Shown: positions 15,233-24,258, numbered from the stretch's first letter. The stretch: DNA of 37,860 nucleotides from Clostridiales bacterium (GCA_015655075.1 JAATFT010000059.1:1-37860), one strand, 5' to 3'. The notes: generated by a model not told the origin, from the letters alone. Numbers and translations: made by a program.

Positions 15233-16108
15233 ATGAATATTGAATATCTTCGTGAATTTATAATATTAGCCGATACCGGACATTATCAGCTTGCCGCAGA
15301 CAGGCTTTATATCTCGGAATCCACACTGTCCAAGCATATTAAAAAACTGGAGGCCGAGCTGAAGGTACCGCTGTTTATCCGAACAACCCGTAAAGTAGAA
15401 ATCAGTAAATATGGCAAACTGCTTCTGCCATATGCAAAAAAGATTGTCGAGGCGCAAAATGATTGTTATGATGTTCTTCTCAATAATATTGATGAGGAAA
15501 GCAAACAAATTAATATCGGTTCAATTCCCGCTATGGCACAGTATGGTATTACTAATATAGTGGCTAATTTTATTCGGGAGCATCCAAGCGTCAAGCTTAA
15601 TATTGTACAGGCCGCTTCTAACGAGCTTAAGGAAATGCTTCTTTCCGAAAAAATTGAAATGGCTTTTATTCGGGAAGCAACTCATGGCAAAGATTGTTTC
15701 TCACGCATCCCTTATGCAGCCGACACCATGGCGGCAATTTTACCTGATAAGCATCCGCTTGCTGCGGCTAAAACGATTCTATTGTCTGAACTGGCTGATG
15801 AAAATTTTATTTTCCTGGAACCGAATTCCCTGTCGTATGGTTTAAGTCTTAAGGCTTGTACGGACTGCGGTTTCACTCCAAATGTGATATATACCGATCA
15901 CAAGGCGGAAAATATCATTGATCTGGTACGGAAAAATATGGGGATTGCATTATTGATGAAACCCCTGGCGGTTTACCACCCTATGTCCGGTATTGCCGTA
16001 CTGGATGTATCTCCGGAAATATCCACACAAATTAATATATGCTTCTTAAAAAATAAGGAACATAAGATTGTGATGAAATATTTTCTTCAGTACTGTGAAA
16101 AATATTAA
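15233..16108 (+). CDS. LysR-family transcriptional regulator
   Basis: A 291-residue DNA-binding regulator of normal family length. Residues 1-60 are the LysR helix-turn-helix (MNIEYLREFIILADTGHYQL, SESTLSKHIKKLE, VPLFIRTTRKVEIS), and residues from about 88 are the two-lobed effector domain beginning INIGSIPAMAQYGIT. I chose the ATG at 15233 because GAGG lies 8 bases upstream; an upstream in-frame start would add 23 non-family residues. Divergent from the nitroreductase gene, which is its likeliest target. It may also affect the transporter operon that begins 250 bases downstream. Confidence 0.92.
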   Translation: MNIEYLREFIILADTGHYQLAADRLYISESTLSKHIKKLEAELKVPLFIRTTRKVEISKYGKLLLPYAKKIVEAQNDCYDVLLNNIDEESKQINIGSIPAMAQYGITNIVANFIREHPSVKLNIVQAASNELKEMLLSEKIEMAFIREATHGKDCFSRIPYAADTMAAILPDKHPLAAAKTILLSELADENFIFLEPNSLSYGLSLKACTDCGFTPNVIYTDHKAENIIDLVRKNMGIALLMKPLAVYHPMSGIAVLDVSPEISTQINICFLKNKEHKIVMKYFLQYCEKY

Positions 16109-16184
16109 TATTAGCATAATAATCAAGCAGATAATCGTTTAGCTGAAGGCGCGTACATTCATTAATTATTCAGCAGCAAAATTA

Positions 16185-16525
16185 ATTCCATTTTAGAATG
16201 AATTCAGTTTAAATCGGAATTGCCAAAACAAAAGCCCTTTGTTAAAATGTAATCGTTACATATTGATATCGAAATTCATTTTCATTTGTAGTTTCGATGA
16301 TTTTTTTCTTTTTTAGTTAGATGTTCCTAACTTGTTGCCATTAGGAGTAGAAGTATATGAGGAGGAAGAAATTATACATCATTGTCCTGCTTGCCGGTTT
16401 AGCTCTTGTATCGTTATTTATCGGAGTTAGTGATATTTCCGTCCATGATATCATCAGCAATGCCGATGATCGCAGCTTATTTTTTTCCAGCCGGTGGCCA
16501 CGCCTGGTCAGCGTACTGGTTGTTG
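16185..16525 (+). repeat. Duplicate copy B of the yclN promoter and 5' gene region (intact copy)
   Basis: This is the intact counterpart of 12901-13128. It contains the promoter, the TTACATATTGATA and TTCATTTTCATT motifs, the ribosome binding site and the first 56 codons of yclN. Bases 16351-16472 are missing from the other copy. Confidence 0.8.
16220..16248 (+). promoter_or_regulatory. Promoter of the siderophore permease/ATPase operon
   Basis: TTGCCA (16220-16225), 17-base spacer, TAAAAT (16243-16248). Downstream GAAATTCATTTTCATT resembles a weak Fur-type box and is conserved with the relic copy, consistent with iron control of both transcripts. Confidence 0.55.
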
Positions 16526-17325
16526 GCGCGGGGATGTCAATCAGCGGTGTGGTAATGCAGCAAATCAGCGCTAACCGCTTCGTATCCCCCTCCACTGCGG
16601 GAACACTTGCATTTGCCAAACTGGGAATACTTGTGGCGATTATGCTCACTCCTTCAGCCAGCATAACGGTAAAATTGCTGTTAGCCTTTGCGTTTGCCCT
16701 GGGCGGTTCCTGGATATTTCTTTTTATTATCAATCGAATCCGTATGAAGGACAGCGCCTTTATCCCAATCATCGGGATAATGTTCAGCGGAATTATTTCC
16801 TCCGTCACCACCTTTTTTGCTTATCAATTTGACCTGATCCAAAATATTGATTCCTGGCTGGAGGGACGCTTTGCCTTAATCATAACCGGCCGTTATGAGC
16901 TTTTACTGATATGCCTGCCCATACTTTTACTGATATATCTGTATGCCGACCTTTTTACAATAGCAGGCATGGGCGAATCCGTATCCCGCAGCTTAGGGCT
17001 GAATTACAAATTAGTGGTGAATCTTGGTCTTATCCTCTCCTCACTGATGAGTGCCGCCGTAGTCGTTACAGTTGGAACAATCCCTTTTGTGGGCGTTATT
17101 GTTCCAAACATCATAAGCCTCTATATGGGGGATAATATCAGGAAAACCCTGCCTTATACGGCTTTATGCGGTTCTGCTTTCCTGCTGGTTTGCGATATAC
17201 TGGGGCGCGTGATCATTTACCCTTATGAGATATCCGTCAGTGTGACAACGGGCACCATCGGCAGCGCTGTATTTCTCTATCTGATATTACGCAGAAGGAA
17301 GGTGCCCCATGGAGCAGCGAATTAA
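16357..17325 (+). CDS. yclN: Ferric-siderophore ABC transporter permease 1 (YclN/FatD-like)
   Basis: A 322-residue membrane protein of the FecCD family with about nine hydrophobic segments. It carries the family phrases RWPRLVSVLVVGAGMSISGVVMQQISANRFVSPSTAG and, near residues 225-250, VVTVGTIPFVGVIVPNIISLYMG, the coupling-helix region that touches the ATPase. The ATG has AGGAG 9 bases upstream. It is the first gene of a three-gene operon; its 3' end overlaps the next permease by 17 bases. Together with the separately located lipoprotein it should import a ferric catecholate-type siderophore, probably one made by other microbes, since no biosynthesis genes are seen. Confidence 0.92.
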   Translation: MRRKKLYIIVLLAGLALVSLFIGVSDISVHDIISNADDRSLFFSSRWPRLVSVLVVGAGMSISGVVMQQISANRFVSPSTAGTLAFAKLGILVAIMLTPSASITVKLLLAFAFALGGSWIFLFIINRIRMKDSAFIPIIGIMFSGIISSVTTFFAYQFDLIQNIDSWLEGRFALIITGRYELLLICLPILLLIYLYADLFTIAGMGESVSRSLGLNYKLVVNLGLILSSLMSAAVVVTVGTIPFVGVIVPNIISLYMGDNIRKTLPYTALCGSAFLLVCDILGRVIIYPYEISVSVTTGTIGSAVFLYLILRRRKVPHGAAN

Positions 17326-18277
17326 AAAAAGAACTGTCATACTGTTTATTGTTTTTATGATTACAACCCTTTCAGCGGTTTTGCTGTTTTTGGTTTGGGG
17401 ACTAAACGAGAGAAATATTGATTATAATCTTCCCCGCAGACTGGTAAAGGTTGCTGCAATCTCCCTTACGGGCTGTGCCATTGCAACGTCCTCTCTTGTG
17501 TTTCAAACCGTCACGAACAACCGTATACTGACCCCAAGTGTCATGGGACTGGATTCTTTGTTTCTTTTTATGCAGACACTGGTTGCTTTTCTGTTTGGCG
17601 CGGATACGCTGGCAATGACCGGCAAATATCTGGATTTTACCGTAAGCTGTGCCTTGATGGTGGGTTTTTCCCTGATTCTTTGCACGGTAATATTTAATAA
17701 ACCCGGACGTAACCTCTTTGTTCTGGTTTTAGTCGGTATGGTTTGCGGAAGCTTATTTTCAAGCTTATCCTCCTTTATGCAGACTCTGATTGACCCAAAC
17801 GAATACCTGATTTTACAAGGTAAAATGTTCGCCAGTTTTAATAATGTCAATACCTCCCTGCTTTTCGTATCAACCATACTTATCGGCCTGTCTCTTATTT
17901 TTGTCTTACATACGCACCGTAAACTGGATGTGCTTTCCCTTGGAAGGGAAAACAGTATCAACCTGGGTATCCATTATAACGGCACGGTTACCGTCTATCT
18001 GCTGTTAATATCCTTAGTGGTGGCTGTCAGTACGGCACTTGTGGGACCTATTAATTTTCTCGGTGTTATGGTTGTAAATTTAAGCCGTCAGATATTTAAG
18101 ACTTACAGGCATCTGCACCTTGCCCTGGGTGCCTCTCTCCTGTCTGTGACAGTCCTTGTCGGCGGCCAGTTTTTTGTGGAACGGGTATTCCATTTCAACA
18201 CCACCGTTTCCGTACTGGCTAATTTTGTGGGAGGAATTTATTTTATTGCACTGTTGTTAAAGGAGCGTCGCATATGA
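17309..18277 (+). CDS. yclO: Ferric-siderophore ABC transporter permease 2 (YclO/FatC-like)
   Basis: A 322-residue FecCD-family membrane protein that forms the channel with the preceding permease. Visible landmarks are RRLVKVAAISLTGCAIATSSLVFQTVTNNRILTPSVMGLDSLF, which is characteristic of the FatC/YclO side, and STALVGPINFLGVMVVNLSRQIF. About nine hydrophobic segments fill the protein. AAGGAAGG precedes the ATG; the gene overlaps yclN by 17 bases and yclP by 4 bases (ATGA), so all three are translationally coupled. Confidence 0.92.
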   Translation: MEQRIKKRTVILFIVFMITTLSAVLLFLVWGLNERNIDYNLPRRLVKVAAISLTGCAIATSSLVFQTVTNNRILTPSVMGLDSLFLFMQTLVAFLFGADTLAMTGKYLDFTVSCALMVGFSLILCTVIFNKPGRNLFVLVLVGMVCGSLFSSLSSFMQTLIDPNEYLILQGKMFASFNNVNTSLLFVSTILIGLSLIFVLHTHRKLDVLSLGRENSINLGIHYNGTVTVYLLLISLVVAVSTALVGPINFLGVMVVNLSRQIFKTYRHLHLALGASLLSVTVLVGGQFFVERVFHFNTTVSVLANFVGGIYFIALLLKERRI

Positions 18278-19110
18278 TTGAGATACAAAATATAAGTAAA
18301 AGCTACGATCAGAACAAGGTACTTGATCATGTAAGCACCGAGATACCAAAAGGATGCATTACGGCCTTTATTGGCCCCAACGGCGCCGGTAAGAGTACAC
18401 TCCTGAGCATTATAACCCGGATGAATAAGGCGGACAGCGGACAGGTTCTGGTGGACGGAATAGAAGTCGGTAAATATGACACAAATGAACTGGCCCAAAA
18501 AATATCCGTGCTTCGCCAGAATAATAATCTGCAGCTTAGAATTACCGTGAAAGAGCTTGTATCCTTCGGCCGGTATCCTTATTCAAAGGGAAGATTGCAG
18601 GAGGAGGATAAACGGGTTGTGCAGGACTCTATTCACTATATGGGGCTTGAGTCTCTCAATGACCGGTATATTGACGAGCTGTCCGGCGGCGAACAGCAAA
18701 GAGCTTTTATTGCCATGGTAGTTGCGCAGGATACCGATTACATATTTCTGGACGAACCCCTTAATAATCTTGATATGAAGCACAGTGTGGAAATCATGTC
18801 CATGTTACGGCGATTATGCAAAGAAAGAGGGAAAACCGTTGTTATCGTAATCCATGACATCAATTTTGCTTCCTGCTACTCCGACCGCATTCTTGCAATC
18901 CGGGACGGTAAAATTTTTATCAATGACACGGTAGATGCCGTTATTACGCCTGCTGTACTGAAGGATGTGTATAACATGGATTTTCAGGTGTATGATATTG
19001 ACGGGGACAGGATATCCGTCTATTACAAAAGCGGCCACTCCCATCACCATCATCACCATCATAAACATAATTCCGCTGTTGTTTACAGGTCTAAGCCTGA
19101 ACATAAATAA
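18274..19110 (+). CDS. yclP: Ferric-siderophore ABC transporter ATPase (YclP/FatE-like) with poly-His tail
   Basis: A 278-residue cytoplasmic ATPase powering the two permeases. It has Walker A GPNGAGKST (residues 35-43), Q-loop LRQNNNLQL, signature LSGGEQQRA, Walker B YIFLDEPLNNLD and the H-loop VIVIHD. The body ends near residue 250 as in relatives. It then carries an unusual C-terminal tail, GHSHHHHHHHKHNS, with seven consecutive His plus two flanking ones, which could bind Fe, Zn or Ni. AAAGGAG precedes the ATG. No binding-protein gene follows; instead the convergent GH30 gene ends 10 bases away. The last 16 codons recur in the relic at 13126-13180. Confidence 0.93.
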   Translation: MIEIQNISKSYDQNKVLDHVSTEIPKGCITAFIGPNGAGKSTLLSIITRMNKADSGQVLVDGIEVGKYDTNELAQKISVLRQNNNLQLRITVKELVSFGRYPYSKGRLQEEDKRVVQDSIHYMGLESLNDRYIDELSGGEQQRAFIAMVVAQDTDYIFLDEPLNNLDMKHSVEIMSMLRRLCKERGKTVVIVIHDINFASCYSDRILAIRDGKIFINDTVDAVITPAVLKDVYNMDFQVYDIDGDRISVYYKSGHSHHHHHHHKHNSAVVYRSKPEHK

Positions 19111-19114
19111 AAAA
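19061..19114 (+). repeat. Duplicate copy of the yclP 3' end (intact copy)
   Basis: Bases 19061-19114 match 13126-13180 almost base for base, from the ATAAACATAATTCC just after the His codons through the TAA and AATAAAAAA. The similarity starts immediately after the poly-His codons, so the deletion junction of the other copy lies exactly there. Confidence 0.8.
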
Positions 19115-19120
19115 ACTGAT

Positions 19121-20443
19121 TCAAATTATAAAAGTATGTATTGAATGGGAACCGATGTCCGCAGAAAAAGACCTGTTTCCATCCTCAAAGCGGAATTTTC
19201 TGCCGCTCCCCATATTGCTCCCGGCAAGTATCACCAGCTGCCCGTCAGGATTTTCAAAGACTATACAGTTTGATGCCCATCTCCCCTTCGTTTCCAGTAC
19301 CCTTGCACCGCGTTTTACAAAATGAGACAAATGCTTCATTACATAAAACTCCGGCTGATAAGTAACTTCTCCGGTGTCTTCATTAACTGTTACCAGGGAA
19401 TTCTGCGGCCAGCCCCATGTACTTATTCCCCCTTCCGGAAGTGCCATATTCCAATATATATAGCTCTCTGCCTGATTATAAAAATAATGCCACATGAGTC
19501 CGTAAACATATTCCGCATGCTCCCATGAATTCTGTCCATCACCGCATTCACTTTCCGTCTGCATATAATGGAGTTCCGGATAGCTTAAAACCGTCTGGGC
19601 TATGCTATGTTTCCCGCCCCACTGGAAACCGACACCGGATATATATTTTCTCGCTTCTTTATCACTTAAAATTGTATTTTCAAACTGATCATAGTATTCG
19701 CTGAAGGGGGCACCGCCGCCCATCATAAAATCTATAAAAGGGCCATTTATGGTGCCCAGCCAAATTTCGGCATCTATGCCGCTTTTTTCTACGGCCGGTC
19801 CAAGATAACATTTAATAAAATCCCGCAGTTCTGTACCTGTCCACATACAGGAAGGGAATTTCTGGTCGGCAAAAGGCTCATTCTGCACATGAATCTGCCT
19901 GACCGGTATCCCTTCCTTTCTATATGCCTCCACAAATTTTATAAAGTATTGTGCATAGGCTTTCCTGGTTGCTTCGTCTTTCTTCAATACACCATAATTA
20001 TATACTTTTTTCGTCTTCATCCAGGTTGGCGGACTCCACGGAGAAGCAAATATACGCATATCCTTCTGACGTTTCAAAGCTTCCTTAATATATGGGATTG
20101 TATAAGCTTTATCCCTGTTTATATTGAAATCCGTCAGTTCAAAATCTCCCTCTGTCTCATCGCAGCTATACCAATCAAGGCTGAAATCATTTGCGCCAAT
20201 CGGAACACGGCATAAATTAAAATCACAGCCATTTTCTGAGAATAATTCATCAAAAAAGCTATCTCTGTCATTTATTTCTGCTTTTTGAAGACAATTCCAG
20301 GCAATCTCATTAAAGCATCCGCCAAAGCCTGTTATCTCCTGTTTTTTCACTCCTGTCAGCTCCAGAGTATCTTCGCCGGCCTCGCACCCTGCAGTTCCGG
20401 TCTTCCAATAATTTCTGCTTTCACTAAAATAATGTTTCACCAT
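19121..20443 (-). CDS. Glycoside hydrolase family 30 enzyme
   Basis: A cytoplasmic retaining glycosidase of about 440 residues without signal peptide. GH30 signatures are clear: EITGFGGCFNEIAWNCLQ near the start, SPWSPPTWMKT in the middle, the acid/base Glu in IHVQNEPFADQKFPS, the nucleophile Glu in LHYMQTESECGDG, and the short beta-sandwich at the end (FVKRGARVLETKG, LVILAGSNMGSG). Known GH30 activities include beta-glucosidase, beta-xylosidase and glucuronoxylan-related cleavage. I prefer the ATG at 20443 (MVKHYFSESRNYW) with GTGAGG 6 bases upstream; ATGs at 20458 and 20473 are possible. It is the last gene of the arabinoxylan-type operon, where it probably trims imported oligosaccharides. 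Confidence 0.88.
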   Translation of the reverse strand: MVKHYFSESRNYWKTGTAGCEAGEDTLELTGVKKQEITGFGGCFNEIAWNCLQKAEINDRDSFFDELFSENGCDFNLCRVPIGANDFSLDWYSCDETEGDFELTDFNINRDKAYTIPYIKEALKRQKDMRIFASPWSPPTWMKTKKVYNYGVLKKDEATRKAYAQYFIKFVEAYRKEGIPVRQIHVQNEPFADQKFPSCMWTGTELRDFIKCYLGPAVEKSGIDAEIWLGTINGPFIDFMMGGGAPFSEYYDQFENTILSDKEARKYISGVGFQWGGKHSIAQTVLSYPELHYMQTESECGDGQNSWEHAEYVYGLMWHYFYNQAESYIYWNMALPEGGISTWGWPQNSLVTVNEDTGEVTYQPEFYVMKHLSHFVKRGARVLETKGRWASNCIVFENPDGQLVILAGSNMGSGRKFRFEDGNRSFSADIGSHSIHTFII

Positions 20444-20560
20444 CAAACGCCTCACCATCCGTACTTTTTTCATCCGTTACATCAAAATTATATTCCCTAT
20501 AACAGGCCGTTTCTATCAAAACGGAATCGGAAGAGTCAGCTATCCTAAACAAAGCGTTTG

Positions 20561-20592
20561 TTCTGCAATAGGCGAAATTTTCTATTGCAGAA
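20561..20592 (-). promoter_or_regulatory. Stem-loop between binding-protein gene and GH30 gene
   Basis: TTCTGCAATAG pairs perfectly with CTATTGCAGAA (11 bp) around a 10-base loop. On the minus strand it comes about 75 bases after the binding-protein stop and 120 bases before the GH30 start. Without a U-run it is more likely an mRNA stabiliser or partial attenuator than a full terminator. Confidence 0.55.
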
Positions 20593-20665
20593 CAATCACT
20601 GACCGAGGCATAAACCCAGCCAACCTTCCTTTTATTTTATATTCTGCTAAACCGGTTCTTTCCAA

Positions 20666-22318
20666 TTATTTCTGCTCGGCGAGCCACTTGTTAAGCTGCT
20701 CCTGTTTTGCATCTATGACATCTTGAAGTCCTGCCGCATACAGTGCGTCATTCAGACTCTTTAGTGTGGATTCGACATTTGCAGAGCCGATGCTGCCGGT
20801 ATCAAGTGCAGAGCGATAGGTTTCCAGTGCATTGTTTAAAGCCGTAATTTCTGTTGAATAGTCCGTGCTGTCCCACATAAATCCGAATGCGGGTGAATAT
20901 TCGGCCCAGTCATTATGATGCTGCAGCTTGCTCCAGTAATCAGGCGTCTTGGACCCATCATTCCATACATAGCTGATGAACTGATTGCCCATAAACCAGC
21001 CCGTGTTTTGATGATATTTATAATTAGAGCCGTCTTCCCCCTCTGCAAAATATGTGGTGCCGTCATCCAATACCTGATAGTTAACGCCTTCAATACCATA
21101 CTGCCACAGATTCATAAGCTCCGCATCAGAATACAGTGCGGAAATGAATTTGAATGCCATTTCAGGATCCTTGCTATTGGTAGCAATACCTGTGTTAAAA
21201 AAGCTTACATTCGTGGTGGAAAGACCGCCTTCTTTATGATCACCGAAATACATGCTATAACAATCATAACCGTTTGCAGATTCGGCTTCGGCAAGGAAAC
21301 CCGGCTTAATAGCCGTCACATAGCTGAACGTATTACCGGCTTTCATCATAGTAGCGGTACCCTGTGTATCGGTAGCCGCATCTTTATAGATATATTCCTT
21401 ATCATACCAGTCAGCCAACATTGTAACCGCTTTTTTATAAGTATCCGTCTCATACTTATTCACAACTGTTGTTGAGCTATGATCCGCTTCCCAATCCAGT
21501 ACTCCAAATCCGTCCACCAATTCATCAAAGAATTTAAAACGTACTAACTGATCGCTATTATACAGATATAAAGGGGTCATGTTGGGATATGCATCCTTCA
21601 CCTTGGCAAAAATCTCCTCTGCAATTGACCAGTCATAAAAGGTCCCGTCATACTCGTCTTTATTTGCCTCTAAGCCATATTCCTCAGTGATGCCTAATTC
21701 ATCGCATATATCGGCTCTCATACAGAGGCCGCCTAACTCAACGGACTCCTTATTCGCAGGGAACCCATAGAGAATACCGTTCATGGTGCCGACGTATGCA
21801 TTATCTTCTCCAAGTGCATCGATAACGGCCTTTCCTTCATCGGTACTCATAAATTCAGTCATATCATAGATACCACCCATGCTGATCCAGCTGGAAGCAT
21901 AAGGATAGTAAACCGGTATAACGTCCAGCTCGTCGCCACCGGATAGCATCAGCTGAATCGTGGTTTGATACTCTGCATACTCGATCGGAAGCAGTTCCAC
22001 TTCAATGTGATATTCTGGAATCATTTTTTCATTGATAGCTTCCTGAACAGCTGAACGCGCGTTATCATCCTGCTCATAAAATTCAATGTACGAAAATACC
22101 AGATGATAGGGGTTATCCTCAGTATATTCACCATAAGAAGTAGCGGTAACGGAAGAATCCCCGCTGTCCGATGATGCCGTTTCCGTGCCGGATACTTCGG
22201 AGGAACCGGAACTTCCGCCCGAGATGTCGCTGGAGCTGTTTGAGTTGGTCCCGCAGCCTGCTAACATGGTCACTGCCATAGTTGTGGCAAGCAATATTGA
22301 TGCAATTCTCTTTCTCAT
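20666..22318 (-). CDS. Oligosaccharide ABC transporter binding lipoprotein (LplA/YtcQ-like)
   Basis: A 550-residue extracellular solute-binding protein, family 1, in the large size class used for complex oligosaccharides. The signal is a lipoprotein type ending MLAGC, with the lipidated Cys at residue 22, followed by a Ser/Gly-rich linker. The mature part shows NPYHLVFSYIEFYEQDD, IEVELLPIEYAEYQTTIQLMLSGGDELDVIPV, FPANKESVELGGLCMRADICDELG and the hinge-side AFKFISALYSDAELMNLWQYG, characteristic of LplA-like proteins that pair with LplB/LplC permeases and borrow an ATPase from elsewhere. It is followed by a stem-loop and the GH30 gene. Confidence 0.93.
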   Translation of the reverse strand: MRKRIASILLATTMAVTMLAGCGTNSNSSSDISGGSSGSSEVSGTETASSDSGDSSVTATSYGEYTEDNPYHLVFSYIEFYEQDDNARSAVQEAINEKMIPEYHIEVELLPIEYAEYQTTIQLMLSGGDELDVIPVYYPYASSWISMGGIYDMTEFMSTDEGKAVIDALGEDNAYVGTMNGILYGFPANKESVELGGLCMRADICDELGITEEYGLEANKDEYDGTFYDWSIAEEIFAKVKDAYPNMTPLYLYNSDQLVRFKFFDELVDGFGVLDWEADHSSTTVVNKYETDTYKKAVTMLADWYDKEYIYKDAATDTQGTATMMKAGNTFSYVTAIKPGFLAEAESANGYDCYSMYFGDHKEGGLSTTNVSFFNTGIATNSKDPEMAFKFISALYSDAELMNLWQYGIEGVNYQVLDDGTTYFAEGEDGSNYKYHQNTGWFMGNQFISYVWNDGSKTPDYWSKLQHHNDWAEYSPAFGFMWDSTDYSTEITALNNALETYRSALDTGSIGSANVESTLKSLNDALYAAGLQDVIDAKQEQLNKWLAEQK

Positions 22319-22385
22319 AATTTAACCTCCTTAAAAAATTTTTTATTTGAAAATGCTAATAAAAAGCATTGTCATTCTTCGCATA

Positions 22386-23276
22386 TCACCCCTTTACACC
22401 GCCCAAAGTAAGCCCTTTCGAATAATATTTCTGGAAAGTCGGGAAGATTAGCATAATCGGCAGGATGGCCACAAAAGCAATTGCCATCTGGATTGCGGTT
22501 GAAGGAATACTTGACGCTGCTGATGTTACGTTGGAGTTAGAGCTTGTTGCCAGGTACTGGATGTTGTTCACCATTTGATTCAAAAGGTTCTGAACGTTAT
22601 AAAGATTTTTATTCTTAACAATATAGTAAAGACCATTGGTCCAGTCATTCCAGTAAGACAGTCCCGCAAAGGTTCCCATAGTTACCAGAATCGGCCTGCC
22701 AAGCGGAATGACAATGTTGCAGAAAATCTTCACCTGGGATGCACCGTCGATTTCCGCCGCCTCATAAAGGCTGTCCGGAATGCTCGTCATGAAATAGGTG
22801 CGAATCATCATGACATTCCATGCGCTTAACAGAAAATTCGGCAGTAACTGCGCCCAAATGGTATCCTTAATCTGGAATATGCCTGTCCACATCAGATAGG
22901 AAGGTACGATACCGCCATTAAACAGCATCGTGAAAAATACGAAAAAATTAAGAAACCGCCTGCCCGGAAGTCTCTTTATAGACAATGGATACGCCATCAA
23001 TGCAGACAGCAGAACATTTACAGCCGTTCCAATTAACGTAATTAAAATACTGACACCATAAGCTTTTAAAATTTTTACTCCCGATTTAATGATATATACA
23101 TATGCCGCCGGCGATAACTTTTCCGGGAAGAAGGAATAACCATTAGCCACCAGTGTATTCTCATCTGTTATGGATGACAGGGACAGTAATAAAAATGGCA
23201 GGATAACAATAATCGTCCATATAATCATCACTGTATTAGCTAAAATCTGAAATTTTGAAAAAGATTTTTCTCTCAT
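22386..23276 (-). CDS. Carbohydrate ABC transporter permease (LplC/YtcP-like)
   Basis: A 296-residue membrane protein with six hydrophobic segments. The coupling motif EAAEIDGASQVKIFCNIVIPLGRPILVT (about residues 180-208) is the EAA loop of binding-protein-dependent permeases. FVFFTMLFNGGIVPSYLMW and the C-terminal FPTFQKYYSKGLTLGGVKG are characteristic of the LplC branch. The start at 23276 is supported by GGGAGGT 4 bases upstream; an in-frame codon at 23300 lies before this site. No ATPase gene accompanies it, so a shared MsmK/UgpC-type ATPase elsewhere in the genome must serve the transporter. Confidence 0.93.
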   Translation of the reverse strand: MREKSFSKFQILANTVMIIWTIIVILPFLLLSLSSITDENTLVANGYSFFPEKLSPAAYVYIIKSGVKILKAYGVSILITLIGTAVNVLLSALMAYPLSIKRLPGRRFLNFFVFFTMLFNGGIVPSYLMWTGIFQIKDTIWAQLLPNFLLSAWNVMMIRTYFMTSIPDSLYEAAEIDGASQVKIFCNIVIPLGRPILVTMGTFAGLSYWNDWTNGLYYIVKNKNLYNVQNLLNQMVNNIQYLATSSNSNVTSAASSIPSTAIQMAIAFVAILPIMLIFPTFQKYYSKGLTLGGVKG

Positions 23277-23286
23277 AGATACCTCC

Positions 23287-24207
23287 CTAGAATAATGCAT
23301 TCTCTTTGCTGAATTTCTTCACAATCAGGTTAGCAAGCAAAACGAGGGCAAAACCGACAACGGACTGATAGAAGCCTGCCGCCGCCGACATACCTACGTT
23401 TGACTGCTTCATCAGTCCGCGATATACATAAGTATCAATTACGTTTGTGGTAGAATAAATCATACCCGAATTACGCGGCACCTGATAGAACAGACCAAAA
23501 TCGGAATAGAAGATTCGTCCCACACTCATCAGCGTCAGCGTTATAATAGTCGGGGTCAGGGACGGAAACATAATATTGCGTATCTGCTGCCACTTCGTGG
23601 CTCCATCTAATTTTGCCGCTTCATAAAATGTCGGATCAATGCCGTTAATGCTGGAAATAAAGATAAGGCTCCCATATCCAATACTTTTCCATGTATTTAT
23701 AAAAACAAGAAGAAACGGCCAGTATCTTGCTTCTGAATACCAGTTAACCGCATCCAGCCCCAATGCCGGAAGAATGGTATTATTAACGATACCGGTGCTC
23801 TGGCTTAAAAAAGCATATACGATGTAGCTAAGTATGACAGCTGACATCAGGAACGGAAAAAGAATCGCACTCTGATATATTTTCTGCATCCTCTTATTAA
23901 TCGTATCGCAAATGAAGATAGCGAACATGATGCCCAAAACCGTATTGATAATAATAAATGACGCGTTATAAAAAATTGTGTTCCGCGTGATGACCCAGGC
24001 ATCCGGGGTAGCAAACAGGAACCTGATGTTCTTCAATCCGCACCACGCACTTCCAAAGATACCCTTGCGGACGTTATACTGTTTAAAGGCAACAACCAGT
24101 CCGGCCATAGGAAGGTAGTTATTAATAAGTAAGTAAATTGCTCCAGGTAAAAACATAAGATAAAATGGCACATATCGTTTCAGTTTTTTTGCCTTACTTT
24201 TCATCAT
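23287..24207 (-). CDS. Carbohydrate ABC transporter permease (LplB/YteP-like)
   Basis: A 306-residue membrane protein with six hydrophobic segments, the partner of the following permease. It contains YVPFYLMFLPGAIYLLINNYLPMAGLVVAFKQYN, the LplB-specific SAWCGLKNIRFLF, and the EAA loop YEAAKLDGATKWQQIRNIMFPSLTPTI. I choose ATG 24207 (MMKSKAKKLKRYV) because AAGGAG lies 5 bases upstream; the frame continues 9 codons further. It follows the GH51 gene by about 50 bases in the same operon. Confidence 0.93.
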   Translation of the reverse strand: MMKSKAKKLKRYVPFYLMFLPGAIYLLINNYLPMAGLVVAFKQYNVRKGIFGSAWCGLKNIRFLFATPDAWVITRNTIFYNASFIIINTVLGIMFAIFICDTINKRMQKIYQSAILFPFLMSAVILSYIVYAFLSQSTGIVNNTILPALGLDAVNWYSEARYWPFLLVFINTWKSIGYGSLIFISSINGIDPTFYEAAKLDGATKWQQIRNIMFPSLTPTIITLTLMSVGRIFYSDFGLFYQVPRNSGMIYSTTNVIDTYVYRGLMKQSNVGMSAAAGFYQSVVGFALVLLANLIVKKFSKENALF

Positions 24208-24258
24208 CTTTTCTCCTTGTTTCATTTTAAGCATAACTTTGCACTGGTTTTACCCCCG

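Noticed and set aside
19035..19065. Poly-His codons as a possible cloning-tag or assembly artefact
   Set aside because: The run is followed by 16 native codons that recur in the relic copy and sits in natural operon DNA, so it is genomic.
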